Positions 1-5,549 of a DNA stretch of 16,964 bases are shown piece by piece. The stretch comes from an uncultured Clostridia bacterium (GTDB lineage Bacteria; Bacillota; Clostridia; Christensenellales; CAG-138): positions 1 through 16,964 of the forward strand of contig CALGGM010000040.1 of NCBI GenBank assembly GCA_937915925.1, written 5' to 3'. A program made the translations under genes and the position numbers. Below the pieces are notes generated by a model, which was not told the DNA's origin, ran no database searches, and saw only the letters and a program-made list of their open reading frames with translations. The first letter of the stretch is position 1, and every line of letters begins with the position of its first letter.

Positions 1-301
1 GGTATAAAAGACCGGTCACAAGGCCATAGGTTCCGAGTTCAAACGCCATGCCGATGGCGTTGGGGAACATGGCCGGCATGTGGAACAAAAACGAGCGCAT
101 CAGCGGCGCGATGACGCCGATGGCAAGGCCGTACCACGGGCCGCAGAAATAGCCGGCCAGCATCACCGGCAGATGCATCAGCGACACCTTGTTGGCAATC
201 TGCTGCACCTGACCGGTCAAAAACGGCAGCACCATGCAAAACGCCAGCATCAGCGCGGCGAGCACGAGGCGGAATAAGTTTTGATCTCTTTTGGATTTCA
301 T
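1..301 (-). CDS. ECF transporter S component (N-terminal part, cut by window edge)
   Basis: This is the substrate-binding membrane subunit of an energy-coupling-factor vitamin or cofactor importer; the energising EcfA/EcfT subunits are not in the window. The first 100 residues begin MKSKRDQNLF and continue as a hydrophobic segment (LVLAALMLAF). The run HLPVMLAGYFCGPWYGLAIG, followed by IAPLMRS and MAFELGTYG, has the look of a recognisable S-component subfamily. The ATG at 301 has an AAAGGA ribosome binding site just upstream (minus strand). It lies 72 bases after the DUF3842 gene and is the last visible gene of that minus-strand cluster. The substrate cannot be assigned: no large leader or riboswitch fold is seen upstream, and the C-terminal part that would help is missing. 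The family call is fairly secure; the substrate is unknown. Confidence 0.8.
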   Translation of the reverse strand, partial: MKSKRDQNLFRLVLAALMLAFCMVLPFLTGQVQQIANKVSLMHLPVMLAGYFCGPWYGLAIGVIAPLMRSFLFHMPAMFPNAIGMAFELGTYGLVTGLLY

Positions 302-373
302 AAAGCATCCGTCCTTTCAGATTGGTTGCGCGTCTGGAACGATGCTGCGCCGCCTTGGGCGGTGCGTTGGGTT

Positions 374-781
374 TCAAAGCAGCGTTTTGAGTTGTCCGAC
401 AGTCTCCTTGACCAGCTCGCTCATCGTGGCGTCTTTGACGCCGATGACCCGGTTGTTGCAGCGGTTCAGCGGCAGCAGCAGCTTGAGCGCCCTGCTTTGT
501 CCCACGGCAACGGCCATCTTCGGCGTGATCTCGCCGAGCAGCGAATCCGCGCAGACGATCCCGATGGGTCCGACGATGACGTCCGCGTCGCGGCACGCCA
601 CGATCACCGGGTTCTCCCCCGTCGCGCCGAAGTCGGCGCCCGCTTTCAGCATGGCGGTGGTGGCGACGGTGTTGGTCCCGATGGCATAGATCTCGATCGG
701 CAGCGATTCCTTTTTCAGCGCATCCGCGATCAGCGCGCCGAGCCGTCCGCCCTGTCCGTCGATTAATACGATCTTTTTCAT
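374..781 (-). CDS. DUF3842 family protein
   Basis: This is a 135-residue soluble protein that I recognise as the DUF3842 family. It starts KKIVLIDGQGGRLGALIADAL, a beta strand, glycine-rich turn and helix like a nucleotide-binding Rossmann fold. Further strands follow at EIYAIGTN, VIVACRDADVIVGPIGIV and NNRVIGVKDAT. The function of the family is not established; a role in sensing or processing a small nucleotide-like ligand would be inference from the fold. The ATG at 781 has AAAGGAG about seven bases upstream. The gene sits 11 bases after the small lipoprotein gene and 72 bases before the ECF S component. That neighbourhood suggests a link to vitamin uptake but proves nothing. Full length for the family, no defects seen. 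Confidence 0.8.
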   Translation of the reverse strand: MKKIVLIDGQGGRLGALIADALKKESLPIEIYAIGTNTVATTAMLKAGADFGATGENPVIVACRDADVIVGPIGIVCADSLLGEITPKMAVAVGQSRALKLLLPLNRCNNRVIGVKDATMSELVKETVGQLKTLL

Positions 782-792
782 AGCAAGCTCCT

Positions 793-1305
793 TTACGTTT
801 CCGGCACGAACGGCGTCGATACCGTGATCTCAAAATCCATCATCTGCACGTCCACCTCGGTGAGCACGTCCGCATAGACGCGGTTGTCGCCCTGCAAAAG
901 CCTCAGCCCTCCACCCGCCGTGTAGAACTCCGCATAGCCGTATTTCAGGCTGTCCTCGTAAAACGTGATGCAAAGCCCGCCGACAAGCGGCTTCGGATAG
1001 TCGTTGGTGATCACCGCGTCGATCAGCGTTTCGCCGTTCTCCTCATAGATGCGAAGACTCGAAACCGTCAGATAGTATTCATAATAATGCGTGTCGGGAT
1101 CCAGGATCGGAAGCCCGTTTGCGTCGGTCACAAAGCCCTCCCCCGTGATCGGCGCGATCGGGATCGCTTCCGGCACGGGCGGCGGCGTCGGTGTGAACTG
1201 CGTTTCGGGCGTCGGCGTGGCGTCCGGCAGATCGATGAGATGCGCTTCCTGCGAGCTGCATCCGATCATCAGCAGAACAGTGAGCAGGATCAGAAACCGC
1301 TTCAT
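793..1305 (-). CDS. Small lipoprotein of unknown function
   Basis: A 170-residue exported protein. A type II signal peptide is visible (MKRFLILLTVLLMIGC, acylated cysteine at residue 16). A Thr/Pro-rich spacer follows (about residues 27-50). The globular part, about 110 residues, has alternating hydrophobic and aromatic positions (HYYEYYLTVSSLRIYEENG) that suggest a single beta-rich domain. I do not recognise the family. The ATG overlaps the stop of the upstream Lgt-like gene by four bases (ATGA at 1302-1305), so the two are translationally coupled. Being paired with a degenerate Lgt-like protein, whose relatives attach lipid to lipoproteins, is notable. It would be anchored on the outer face of the cytoplasmic membrane. 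Confidence 0.8.
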   Translation of the reverse strand: MKRFLILLTVLLMIGCSSQEAHLIDLPDATPTPETQFTPTPPPVPEAIPIAPITGEGFVTDANGLPILDPDTHYYEYYLTVSSLRIYEENGETLIDAVITNDYPKPLVGGLCITFYEDSLKYGYAEFYTAGGGLRLLQGDNRVYADVLTEVDVQMMDFEITVSTPFVPET

Positions 1306-2243
1306 GCCTCCGTCTGCTCCTTTTCGGGGGTCTCGGGTGCATCGGGTTGTTCGGGCGCTTCGGCGGCTTCCGGTTCATCGGGTTGTTCGGGCGCTTCGGG
1401 TTCGTCCGGTGATTCGGATTCTTCCGGCGCTTCTGCCTCTTCGGGCGCTTCGGGTTCCCCCGCGGGTTCGGCGCTCGGCGCGGGTTCGCGCTTTGCGATC
1501 GCAAGCGACAGGCAAACAAAGAACAGGAGCATGCCGAGCAGCACGATCTGATTGAACCGCACCTCGCCGAAGACGATCTGCCGCGTGCTGCCGTCGCGCA
1601 GCCATTCGAGAATGAATTCGGCGAACAGGTACACAAGGATCACGGCGCGCGCCGTCTTGCTGTCGGAAAGCTTTTTATTGAGCAGCAGCGCCGCGACGCC
1701 GAGCGCGAGGCACACGAGAAAATCAAGGAAGAACACCGCAAACGCCACGGTCTGACCGTCGCGAAAAAACTGCGCGGTGAAGGTGCACAGCGGAAAGAAT
1801 TTCGGGACCGCGTCGTCCGCGATCGGACCGAGCCCCTCGCACAGGAAGAAGTCCGCCCACCGACCGACGGCGAGCCCGAACATCGCGCCCGGAATCAGCG
1901 CGTCAAGCGCTTTGCCGAGCGGCAGCTTTTTGATGCGCGTATAGATGGCGATGCCGACGCCCGCGAACAGCAGCGCACCGGGCAAATTGAGCCCGCCGAC
2001 CGTGAGGTCGAAAAACGCCGAAAACGGGATCTTGCCCGACAGCGCGGAAAACAGTCTTGCGCCGACCAGTCCCGCGGGGATGCCGACGATGCACGCGTCG
2101 AGCGCAAGGTCCTTATACAGGCCGCGCTTTTTCACAAGGATCTCCGAAACGATCACGGCGACGAGGATGCCGAGCACGAGCATGATCGCGCTCCATGTCA
2201 GCGATACGCTGCCGACGGTAAATGCGGTGTTGAACGATTCCAT
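1302..2243 (-). CDS. Divergent Lgt-like membrane protein with acidic Pro/Glu tail
   Basis: A 313-residue polytopic membrane protein resembling prolipoprotein diacylglyceryl transferase (Lgt), which moves diacylglycerol from phosphatidylglycerol to the lipobox cysteine. Resemblances are GARLF (residues 61-65), GLAVGRWADFF (123-133, at the place of the Lgt signature GRxGNFxN), and EFILEWLRDGS near residue 209. Several hallmark residues are absent: the signature Asn is Asp131, and the region that carries the catalytic His of E. coli Lgt (HGGLIG) reads NLPGALLFAG. It may therefore be catalytically altered or a pseudoenzyme. About 60 C-terminal residues (253-313) are an acidic Pro/Glu/Ala tail built from 12-residue repeats, unusual for Lgt. 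The ATG at 2243 has a GGAGG site. It is the first gene of the minus-strand cluster and overlaps the lipoprotein gene by 4 bp. Confidence 0.75.
   Translation of the reverse strand: MESFNTAFTVGSVSLTWSAIMLVLGILVAVIVSEILVKKRGLYKDLALDACIVGIPAGLVGARLFSALSGKIPFSAFFDLTVGGLNLPGALLFAGVGIAIYTRIKKLPLGKALDALIPGAMFGLAVGRWADFFLCEGLGPIADDAVPKFFPLCTFTAQFFRDGQTVAFAVFFLDFLVCLALGVAALLLNKKLSDSKTARAVILVYLFAEFILEWLRDGSTRQIVFGEVRFNQIVLLGMLLFFVCLSLAIAKREPAPSAEPAGEPEAPEEAEAPEESESPDEPEAPEQPDEPEAAEAPEQPDAPETPEKEQTEA
1341..1412. repeat. 36-bp tandem repeat coding the acidic tail of the Lgt-like protein
   Basis: The run atcgggttgttcgggcgctt occurs at 1341 and again at 1377, exactly 36 bases apart, with looser copies continuing to about 1460. 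Read on the minus strand it encodes Pro/Glu/Ala/Asp-rich 12-residue units. This is a coding minisatellite that could change length by slippage. Confidence 0.75.
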
Positions 2244-2264
2244 AGCTTTCCCTCCACGGCTTTC

Positions 2265-2293
2265 AGTATAGCAAGAAAACGCGCAAATGAAAA
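2265..2293 (-). promoter_or_regulatory. Sigma-A type promoter for the Lgt-like/lipoprotein/DUF3842/ECF cluster
   Basis: On the minus strand: -35 TTTTCA (2288-2293), 17-base spacer, -10 TATACT (2265-2270), 21 bases upstream of the ATG at 2243. The -35 hexamer and early spacer resemble those of the NfeD operon promoter at 10350-10378. Confidence 0.65.
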
Positions 2294-2457
2294 GCCCGCA
2301 GTGAAAAAATTTACGGAATGGGCAGTCCTTGGCACTTCGTCAAACAACACACCAACGCCATCGGTGCTGTCATGTACCATCCGACGTGTCATCCTGAGGC
2401 GAAGCCGAAGGATCTTAAAGATTCTTTGTCGTTTTGTATTAAAGGAACAACCCCTCC

Positions 2458-2497
2458 GTCAGGCTGACGCCTGACACCTCCCCTTGCACAGGGGAGG
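2458..2497 (+). repeat. Two-hairpin intergenic element, copy 1
   Basis: Hairpin 1 is GTCAGGC-TGAC-GCCTGAC (2458-2475, 7-bp stem, 4-base loop). Hairpin 2 is the palindrome CCTCCCC...GGGGAGG at 2477-2497 with an 8-bp stem. The same layout recurs at 2663, 12637 and 13275, with different but still pairing stem sequences. Confidence 0.85.
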
Positions 2498-2662
2498 CAA
2501 GAATGTTAAAACGGCTCGTAGGGAAGGCCGACCCCGGCCTCCCGTCAAAAGCACTCCAACGCCATCGGTCCTGTTCCGTACCCCCCCGATGTGTCATCCT
2601 GAGGCGAAGCCGAAGGATCTTAAAGATTCTTTGTCGTTTTGTATTAAAGGAACAACCCCTCC

Positions 2663-2702
2663 GTCAGGCTGACGCCTGACACCTCCCCTTGCACAGGGGA
2701 GG
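2663..2702 (+). repeat. Two-hairpin intergenic element, copy 2
   Basis: The duplicate of the element at 2458, 205 bases on. Hairpin 1 occupies 2663-2680 and hairpin 2 follows immediately at about 2682-2702. Its sequence matches copy 1. Confidence 0.85.
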
Positions 2703-2795
2703 CAAGAATGTTAAAACGGCTCGTAGGGAAGGCCGACCCCGGCCTCCCGTCAAAAGCACTCCAACGCCATCGGTCCTGTTCCGTACCCCCCGATG

Positions 2796-2882
2796 TGTCA
2801 TCCTGAGAAGCCGCTTGCGGCGACGAAGGATCTCCGAACATCATCCGGCAGGGAGATTCTTCGGCTTCGCCTCAGAATGACA
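2796..2882. mobile_element. MITE-like palindromic element, copy A
   Basis: An 87-bp element with imperfect terminal inverted repeats TGTCATCCTGAG (left) and CTCAGAATGACA (right). Internal sub-palindromes include GCCGCTTGCGGC and a GGCTTCGCC loop on the right arm. Complete copies recur at 12769-12859 and 12955-13045; left-half copies sit at 2387 and 2592. No coding capacity and no transposase in the window, so mobility is inferred from the structure only. Confidence 0.65.
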
Positions 2883-2934
2883 CACGCGTTTTGCGTCGCT
2901 CCTCCCCCTTTGCACCGATCCGAAAAAATCGGTA

Positions 2935-2963
2935 TTGACAATCCGAAAAACCTTTTGTATAAT
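2935..2963 (+). promoter_or_regulatory. Consensus promoter of tRNA-Val
   Basis: A perfect sigma-A promoter: TTGACA at 2935-2940, 17-base spacer, TATAAT at 2958-2963, ten bases before the mature tRNA 5' end. Confidence 0.92.
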
Positions 2964-2973
2964 AATCGGGCAC

Positions 2974-3050
2974 GGGGATGTAGCTCAGCTGGTCAGAGCG
3001 CTGTGTTCACATCGCAGAGGTCTAGGGTTCGAGCCCCTACATCCCCACCA
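2974..3050 (+). tRNA. tRNA-Val (anticodon CAC)
   Basis: A complete 77-base cloverleaf with encoded CCA. The acceptor stem GGGGATG pairs with CATCCCC. The D-arm is GCTCAGCTGGTCAGAGC. The anticodon stem CTGTG/CGCAG encloses the loop TTCACAT with anticodon CAC, which reads GTG codons. The T-arm is TAGGGTTCGAGCCCCTA, with discriminator A. It has its own promoter and terminator and is a single-gene unit. Confidence 0.96.
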
Positions 3051-3052
3051 GA

Positions 3053-3082
3053 AAAAAGGACTTGCTTCGGCAGGTCCTTTTT
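3053..3082 (+). terminator. Rho-independent terminator of tRNA-Val
   Basis: The stem GGACTTGC-TTCG-GCAGGTCC is extended by flanking A/T pairs and followed by TTTTT. It begins three bases after the CCA end. Confidence 0.9.
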
Positions 3083-3088
3083 ACAACG

Positions 3089-3201
3089 AAATTTGCCCTT
3101 GGGCAAGTGAAATACGCTTCGCGTGTGAAATCTGCTTCGCAGGTGAAATGTTCGCTTTGCGAACATGGGCAAATTTTATTTCACTCGAATTTCGCTTGCA
3201 A
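3089..3201. repeat. Cluster of mini-hairpins with GTGAAAT direct repeats
   Basis: The perfect 10-bp arms AAATTTGCCC (3089-3098) and GGGCAAATTT (3167-3176) enclose three GTGAAAT repeats at 3107, 3125 and 3143, exactly 18 bases apart. Between them lie small hairpins: ACGC-TTC-GCGT (3114-3124), CTGC-TTC-GCAG (3132-3142) and GTTCGC-TTT-GCGAAC (3150-3164). An ATTTCAC complement follows at 3178-3184, then a CGAATTTCGCTTGCAATTCAC segment. It resembles a multibranched folded element, not a gene. Function unknown. Confidence 0.8.
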
Positions 3202-3222
3202 TTCACTTAGGCAAGGTATAAT
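3196..3222 (+). promoter_or_regulatory. Probable promoter of the four-domain lipoprotein gene
   Basis: A consensus -10 TATAAT at 3217-3222 lies 38 bases before the ATG. The -35 is weak: TTGCAA at 3196-3201 gives a short 15-base spacer. That hexamer lies in the right end of the hairpin cluster, so the repeat may supply part of the promoter. Confidence 0.55.
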
Positions 3223-3260
3223 ATAAAGCATTGAAAGTTTACGGTTAAGGAGCTGTATGT

Positions 3261-4964
3261 ATGAAAAAGATTTTGATCCTTGCGGTTGCGGCAGTGATGC
3301 TGCTTTCCTCCCTCGTCGCCTGTACGGACGGCGCGTCGGGCAAGCCCGAATCCGAGGTGATCGCGACGCCGGTCCCTGTTGAGCCCTCTGCTGCTCCCGA
3401 GGAGGACGACGTCGAATACGATCCCATCATCATCGATCCCGGCGAGTGGGAAACCGCAGGCTCTCCTGCGCTGACCGACGATCTCATCGCGGTCTTCAAC
3501 AAGGGGCTTGAAGGCTTTCTCGGCGTCGGCTATGAGCCGATCGCGTATCTCGGCAAGCAGGTCATTTCCGGGACGGTGCACACGTTTCTGACCCGCTCGA
3601 TCGTGATCTATCCGGGCGCGAAGGAAACGTACGCCCTCGTCTTCCTCTATGAGGAGCGCGACGGCGACGTCAAGATCATGGACATCAGCCGTTCCGAGGT
3701 CCCGACGGAAATGGACGATCCCGATACCGGCGTCACGCCCGCAGACGATCCCGTGCTCACCGAGGAGCTGATCAACGGATTCCATCAGGCGGCGAATGAG
3801 CTCACCGGCGTCGAATATATCCCGGTCGCGCTGTGCGGCACGAAGGTGCAGTCCGGTCTGTCGTTCGTCATTATCGCGGAGTCCATGCCCATCGTTCCCG
3901 ACGCGGAATGGGGCTACTCCTTCGTCTATCTCGATATGGACACGCAGGGCAAGTTCACCTTTGAAAACGTCATCGATTTCGAAGCCGAGCTCGACCCGCC
4001 GGGCGAGGACGATCCGGTCACGCCGGAGCCGACCGACACTCCTGTCCCGACGGCAACGCCTGTGCCGACCGCAACGCCGGTCCCCACCGCAACGCCGGTT
4101 CCCACCGCAACGCCGGTTCCCACGGCAACGCCGGTCCCGACCGCGACGCCGGAGCCTACCCCGACCCCGAAGCCCACGGCAACGCCCAAGCACACCGAGG
4201 AGCCGACCGCTGCGCCTACCGAAGCACCGACGGCAGAACCCACCGAAGCGCCGACGGCAGAGCCGACCGAAGCGCCCACCGAGGAGCCGACTGCTGAACC
4301 GACCGAGGAGCCCACTCCCGAACCGACCGAAGAGCCGACGCCGGAACCTACCGAGGAGCCGACGCCCGAACCCACCAAGGAGCCGACGCCGGAACCCACC
4401 AAAGAGCCGACGCCCGGCAAGTGGGAAAAGGCGAATTCGCCGGTCGTGAAGAGCAGCCATAAGAAGCTGTTTAAAAAGATCTCCGACGGGACCGTCGGCG
4501 CGAACTATACGCCGGTAGCGTTCCTCGGCAGCCAGGACGTAAGCGGAACGAATTACGCGTTCCTATGCGAAGCGTCCGTGATCGCGCCGGATTCGCAGGA
4601 CACCTACGCGATCGTCGTGCTGTATAAAGACCTCGATAAGAACGTATCGATCGCCGAGGTCATCATGTCCGGCGTGCGCACCTACACGAACGGCGCGATC
4701 GGCGGTTGGATTACTGCCGAGGATCCGAGCCTGACCGACGATGTGAAGGCGAAATTCAGCGAAGCCATGCAGGGCTTTACGGGCGGGAATTACTCCCCCA
4801 TCGCGGTCCTGAGCCAACAGCACATGGCAGACAGCGACAACCTCTGCATCCTCTGCGAGAGCGGCTCCGTCACCGGCGATCCGGATTCGAAGTACGTCTT
4901 CCTCTACCTCTGCGAAGACGAGAGCGGCGCGCCGTACATCAGCGACATCCGCGGTTTGGATTGA
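3261..4964 (+). CDS. Large lipoprotein with four cystatin-like domains around a Thr/Pro/Glu linker
   Basis: A 567-residue surface lipoprotein. The signal peptide ends in the lipobox LVAC, with the acylated cysteine at residue 21. Two related domains (about 61-150 and 161-250) precede a linker (about 250-385) of TPVPTA and TEEPTPEP units, and two more follow (386-475 and 481-567). The domains share a W.....SP.LTDDL...F opening, G..Y.PIA.LG, and a segment with the cystatin wedge pattern QxVxG: QVISG at 100, KVQSG at 195, QDVSG at 425 (followed by TNYAFL), and a degenerate QQHMA at 519. In real cystatins that motif inserts into papain-type proteases. Inhibition of such enzymes is inference only; the fold could also be NTF2-like. 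The ATG has AAGGAG eight bases upstream. It is a single-gene unit ending at a terminator. The signal peptide and repeats are plain; the family name is not. Confidence 0.8.
   Translation: MKKILILAVAAVMLLSSLVACTDGASGKPESEVIATPVPVEPSAAPEEDDVEYDPIIIDPGEWETAGSPALTDDLIAVFNKGLEGFLGVGYEPIAYLGKQVISGTVHTFLTRSIVIYPGAKETYALVFLYEERDGDVKIMDISRSEVPTEMDDPDTGVTPADDPVLTEELINGFHQAANELTGVEYIPVALCGTKVQSGLSFVIIAESMPIVPDAEWGYSFVYLDMDTQGKFTFENVIDFEAELDPPGEDDPVTPEPTDTPVPTATPVPTATPVPTATPVPTATPVPTATPVPTATPEPTPTPKPTATPKHTEEPTAAPTEAPTAEPTEAPTAEPTEAPTEEPTAEPTEEPTPEPTEEPTPEPTEEPTPEPTKEPTPEPTKEPTPGKWEKANSPVVKSSHKKLFKKISDGTVGANYTPVAFLGSQDVSGTNYAFLCEASVIAPDSQDTYAIVVLYKDLDKNVSIAEVIMSGVRTYTNGAIGGWITAEDPSLTDDVKAKFSEAMQGFTGGNYSPIAVLSQQHMADSDNLCILCESGSVTGDPDSKYVFLYLCEDESGAPYISDIRGLD
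4030..4415 (+). repeat. Coding minisatellite of the Thr/Pro/Glu linker
   Basis: From about 4030 to 4150 the DNA repeats an 18-base unit coding TPVPTA. From about 4230 to 4415 it repeats a 24-base unit coding TEEPTPEP or a variant. The near-identical units make the linker length prone to change. As protein it is an extended, flexible, partly acidic spacer between the two domain pairs. Confidence 0.85.
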
Positions 4965-4977
4965 ACATGAAATGCAT

Positions 4978-5010
4978 AAAAGCCGTCCGTACGGGCGGCT
5001 TTTGTTGTGT
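4978..5010. terminator. Bidirectional rho-independent terminator
   Basis: The stem AAAAGCCGTCCG pairs with CGGGCGGCTTTT (one G-T pair). It is followed by TTGTTGT on the plus strand and preceded by A-rich sequence serving the minus strand. It separates the convergent lipoprotein and four-helix-bundle genes. Confidence 0.85.
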
Positions 5011-5351
5011 TACTGTTTTGCTGTTTTCAAAGAAGATATCAGCATACGTTTGATTTCATCAGCATCATGAAGCAAGGCGTCATAGGAATATTCGATTAAA
5101 TTTGTTCGTTTCAGAAGCGTCAGCCAATATATGCTTTCCCCGGTTTCCTTCAAGGCAATATGCAGCTTTGAAACAAAATCTGCTTTACTGTTGCCATACA
5201 CTGCTTCGTTTAGGTTCGCACCGATCGATGTAGCAGAACGAAGAAGTTGTTTCGCTATCGTAGTATCTTTTCTGGTCTTCGAAAACTGCTCATAAAATAA
5301 TACAATCGCAGTTGCAAAATTCAATGATTTCTCAAGTAACGGACTATCCAT
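5010..5351 (-). CDS. Four-helix bundle protein (23S rRNA intervening-sequence protein family)
   Basis: A 113-residue all-helical protein. The family signature is clear: KQLLRSATSIGANLNEAVYG (residues 34-53), followed by FVSKLHIALKETGESIYWLTLL. Relatives were first seen encoded within 23S rRNA intervening sequences and are now known as scattered single genes in many bacteria. They form oligomeric four-helix bundles and their role is not established. The ATG at 5351 has GAGGTG six bases upstream. The gene is visibly more AT-rich than its neighbours, so recent acquisition is plausible. It stands alone, with a shared terminator downstream and a hairpin-rich region upstream. Confidence 0.88.
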   Translation of the reverse strand: MDSPLLEKSLNFATAIVLFYEQFSKTRKDTTIAKQLLRSATSIGANLNEAVYGNSKADFVSKLHIALKETGESIYWLTLLKRTNLIEYSYDALLHDADEIKRMLISSLKTAKQ

Positions 5352-5367
5352 AAAATCACCTCGTTCA

Positions 5368-5396
5368 AGTAAAATGTTAACATATCATCCCTTCAA
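5368..5396 (-). promoter_or_regulatory. Possible promoter of the four-helix bundle gene
   Basis: On the minus strand: TTGAAG (5391-5396), 17-base spacer, TTTACT (5368-5373). Each hexamer matches consensus at only four of six positions, and the leader would be very short. Confidence 0.35.
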
Positions 5397-5403
5397 AATC
5401 AAT

Positions 5404-5514
5404 CGTTTTGCGCAGCAAAACGTACCTTTTCTCTTCACTCTTCACTTTTATCTCATATCTGGAAAAAGCGAAGGAAGCGGCTGAGAAAAGAGAAAAGAGA
5501 AGAGAGAAAAGTAC
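5404..5514. repeat. Hairpin plus mirror-like pyrimidine/purine inverted repeat
   Basis: The perfect hairpin CGTTTTGC-GCA-GCAAAACG (5404-5422) is followed by a pyrimidine-rich arm starting GTACCTTTTCTCTTC (5422-5449). About 33 bases later comes a purine-rich arm (5483-5514) ending AGAGAGAAAAGTAC. The arms are imperfect inverted complements. No coding content is seen. It separates the four-helix bundle gene from the tRNA-Leu terminator. Confidence 0.7.
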
Positions 5515-5546
5515 AAAAAGAAAAAGCCGCTGACGCAGCTTTTTCT
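5515..5546 (-). terminator. Rho-independent terminator of tRNA-Leu
   Basis: On the minus strand: stem AAAAAGCTGC-GTCA-GCGGCTTTTT (10 bp, plus-strand 5521-5544), followed by CTTTTTG. It starts within a few bases of the tRNA 3' end. Confidence 0.9.
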
Positions 5547-5549
5547 TTT

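Larger units (their letters stand above)
2352..2760. repeat. Tandem duplication, units of 204 and 205 bp
   Basis: The run ccaacgccatcggt begins at 2352, 2556 and 2761, and gtgtcatcctgag begins at 2386, 2591 and 2795. This marks two nearly identical head-to-tail units plus the start of a third. Each unit contains a half MITE-like sequence, a two-hairpin element and a GC-rich palindrome. The two units differ from one another only by scattered changes near the junction, so the duplication is recent. Confidence 0.9.
2294..2934. other. Non-coding repeat block between the Lgt-like cluster and tRNA-Val
   Basis: About 640 bases without a credible gene. It holds a 204-205 bp tandem duplication (2352-2760), whose units carry a two-hairpin element and a GC-rich hairpin, followed by a complete MITE-like element (2796-2882). 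Short open frames here simply translate the repeats: the same peptide start appears twice, at 2484 and 2689. No ribosome binding sites fit them. Confidence 0.8.

Noticed and set aside
302..373. Riboswitch controlling the ECF S component
   Set aside because: Only 72 bases lie between the genes, with one weak GC hairpin and no T-run or known riboswitch core.
39..833. 264-codon minus-strand frame crossing the DUF3842 and ECF genes
   Set aside because: It overlaps two genes with good starts and recognisable products; its own product is Arg-rich nonsense.
2484..2880. Two frames with the same starting peptide (2484 and 2689)
   Set aside because: They are translations of the tandem palindromic repeat; no ribosome binding site and frames diverge after the repeat.
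3207..4460. Long antisense frame (417 codons, Arg/Gly-rich) opposite the lipoprotein gene, and a Gly/Val/Ser-rich frame at 3926-4420
   Set aside because: Both are mirror images of the repetitive Thr/Pro/Glu coding DNA, with low-complexity products and no ribosome binding site.
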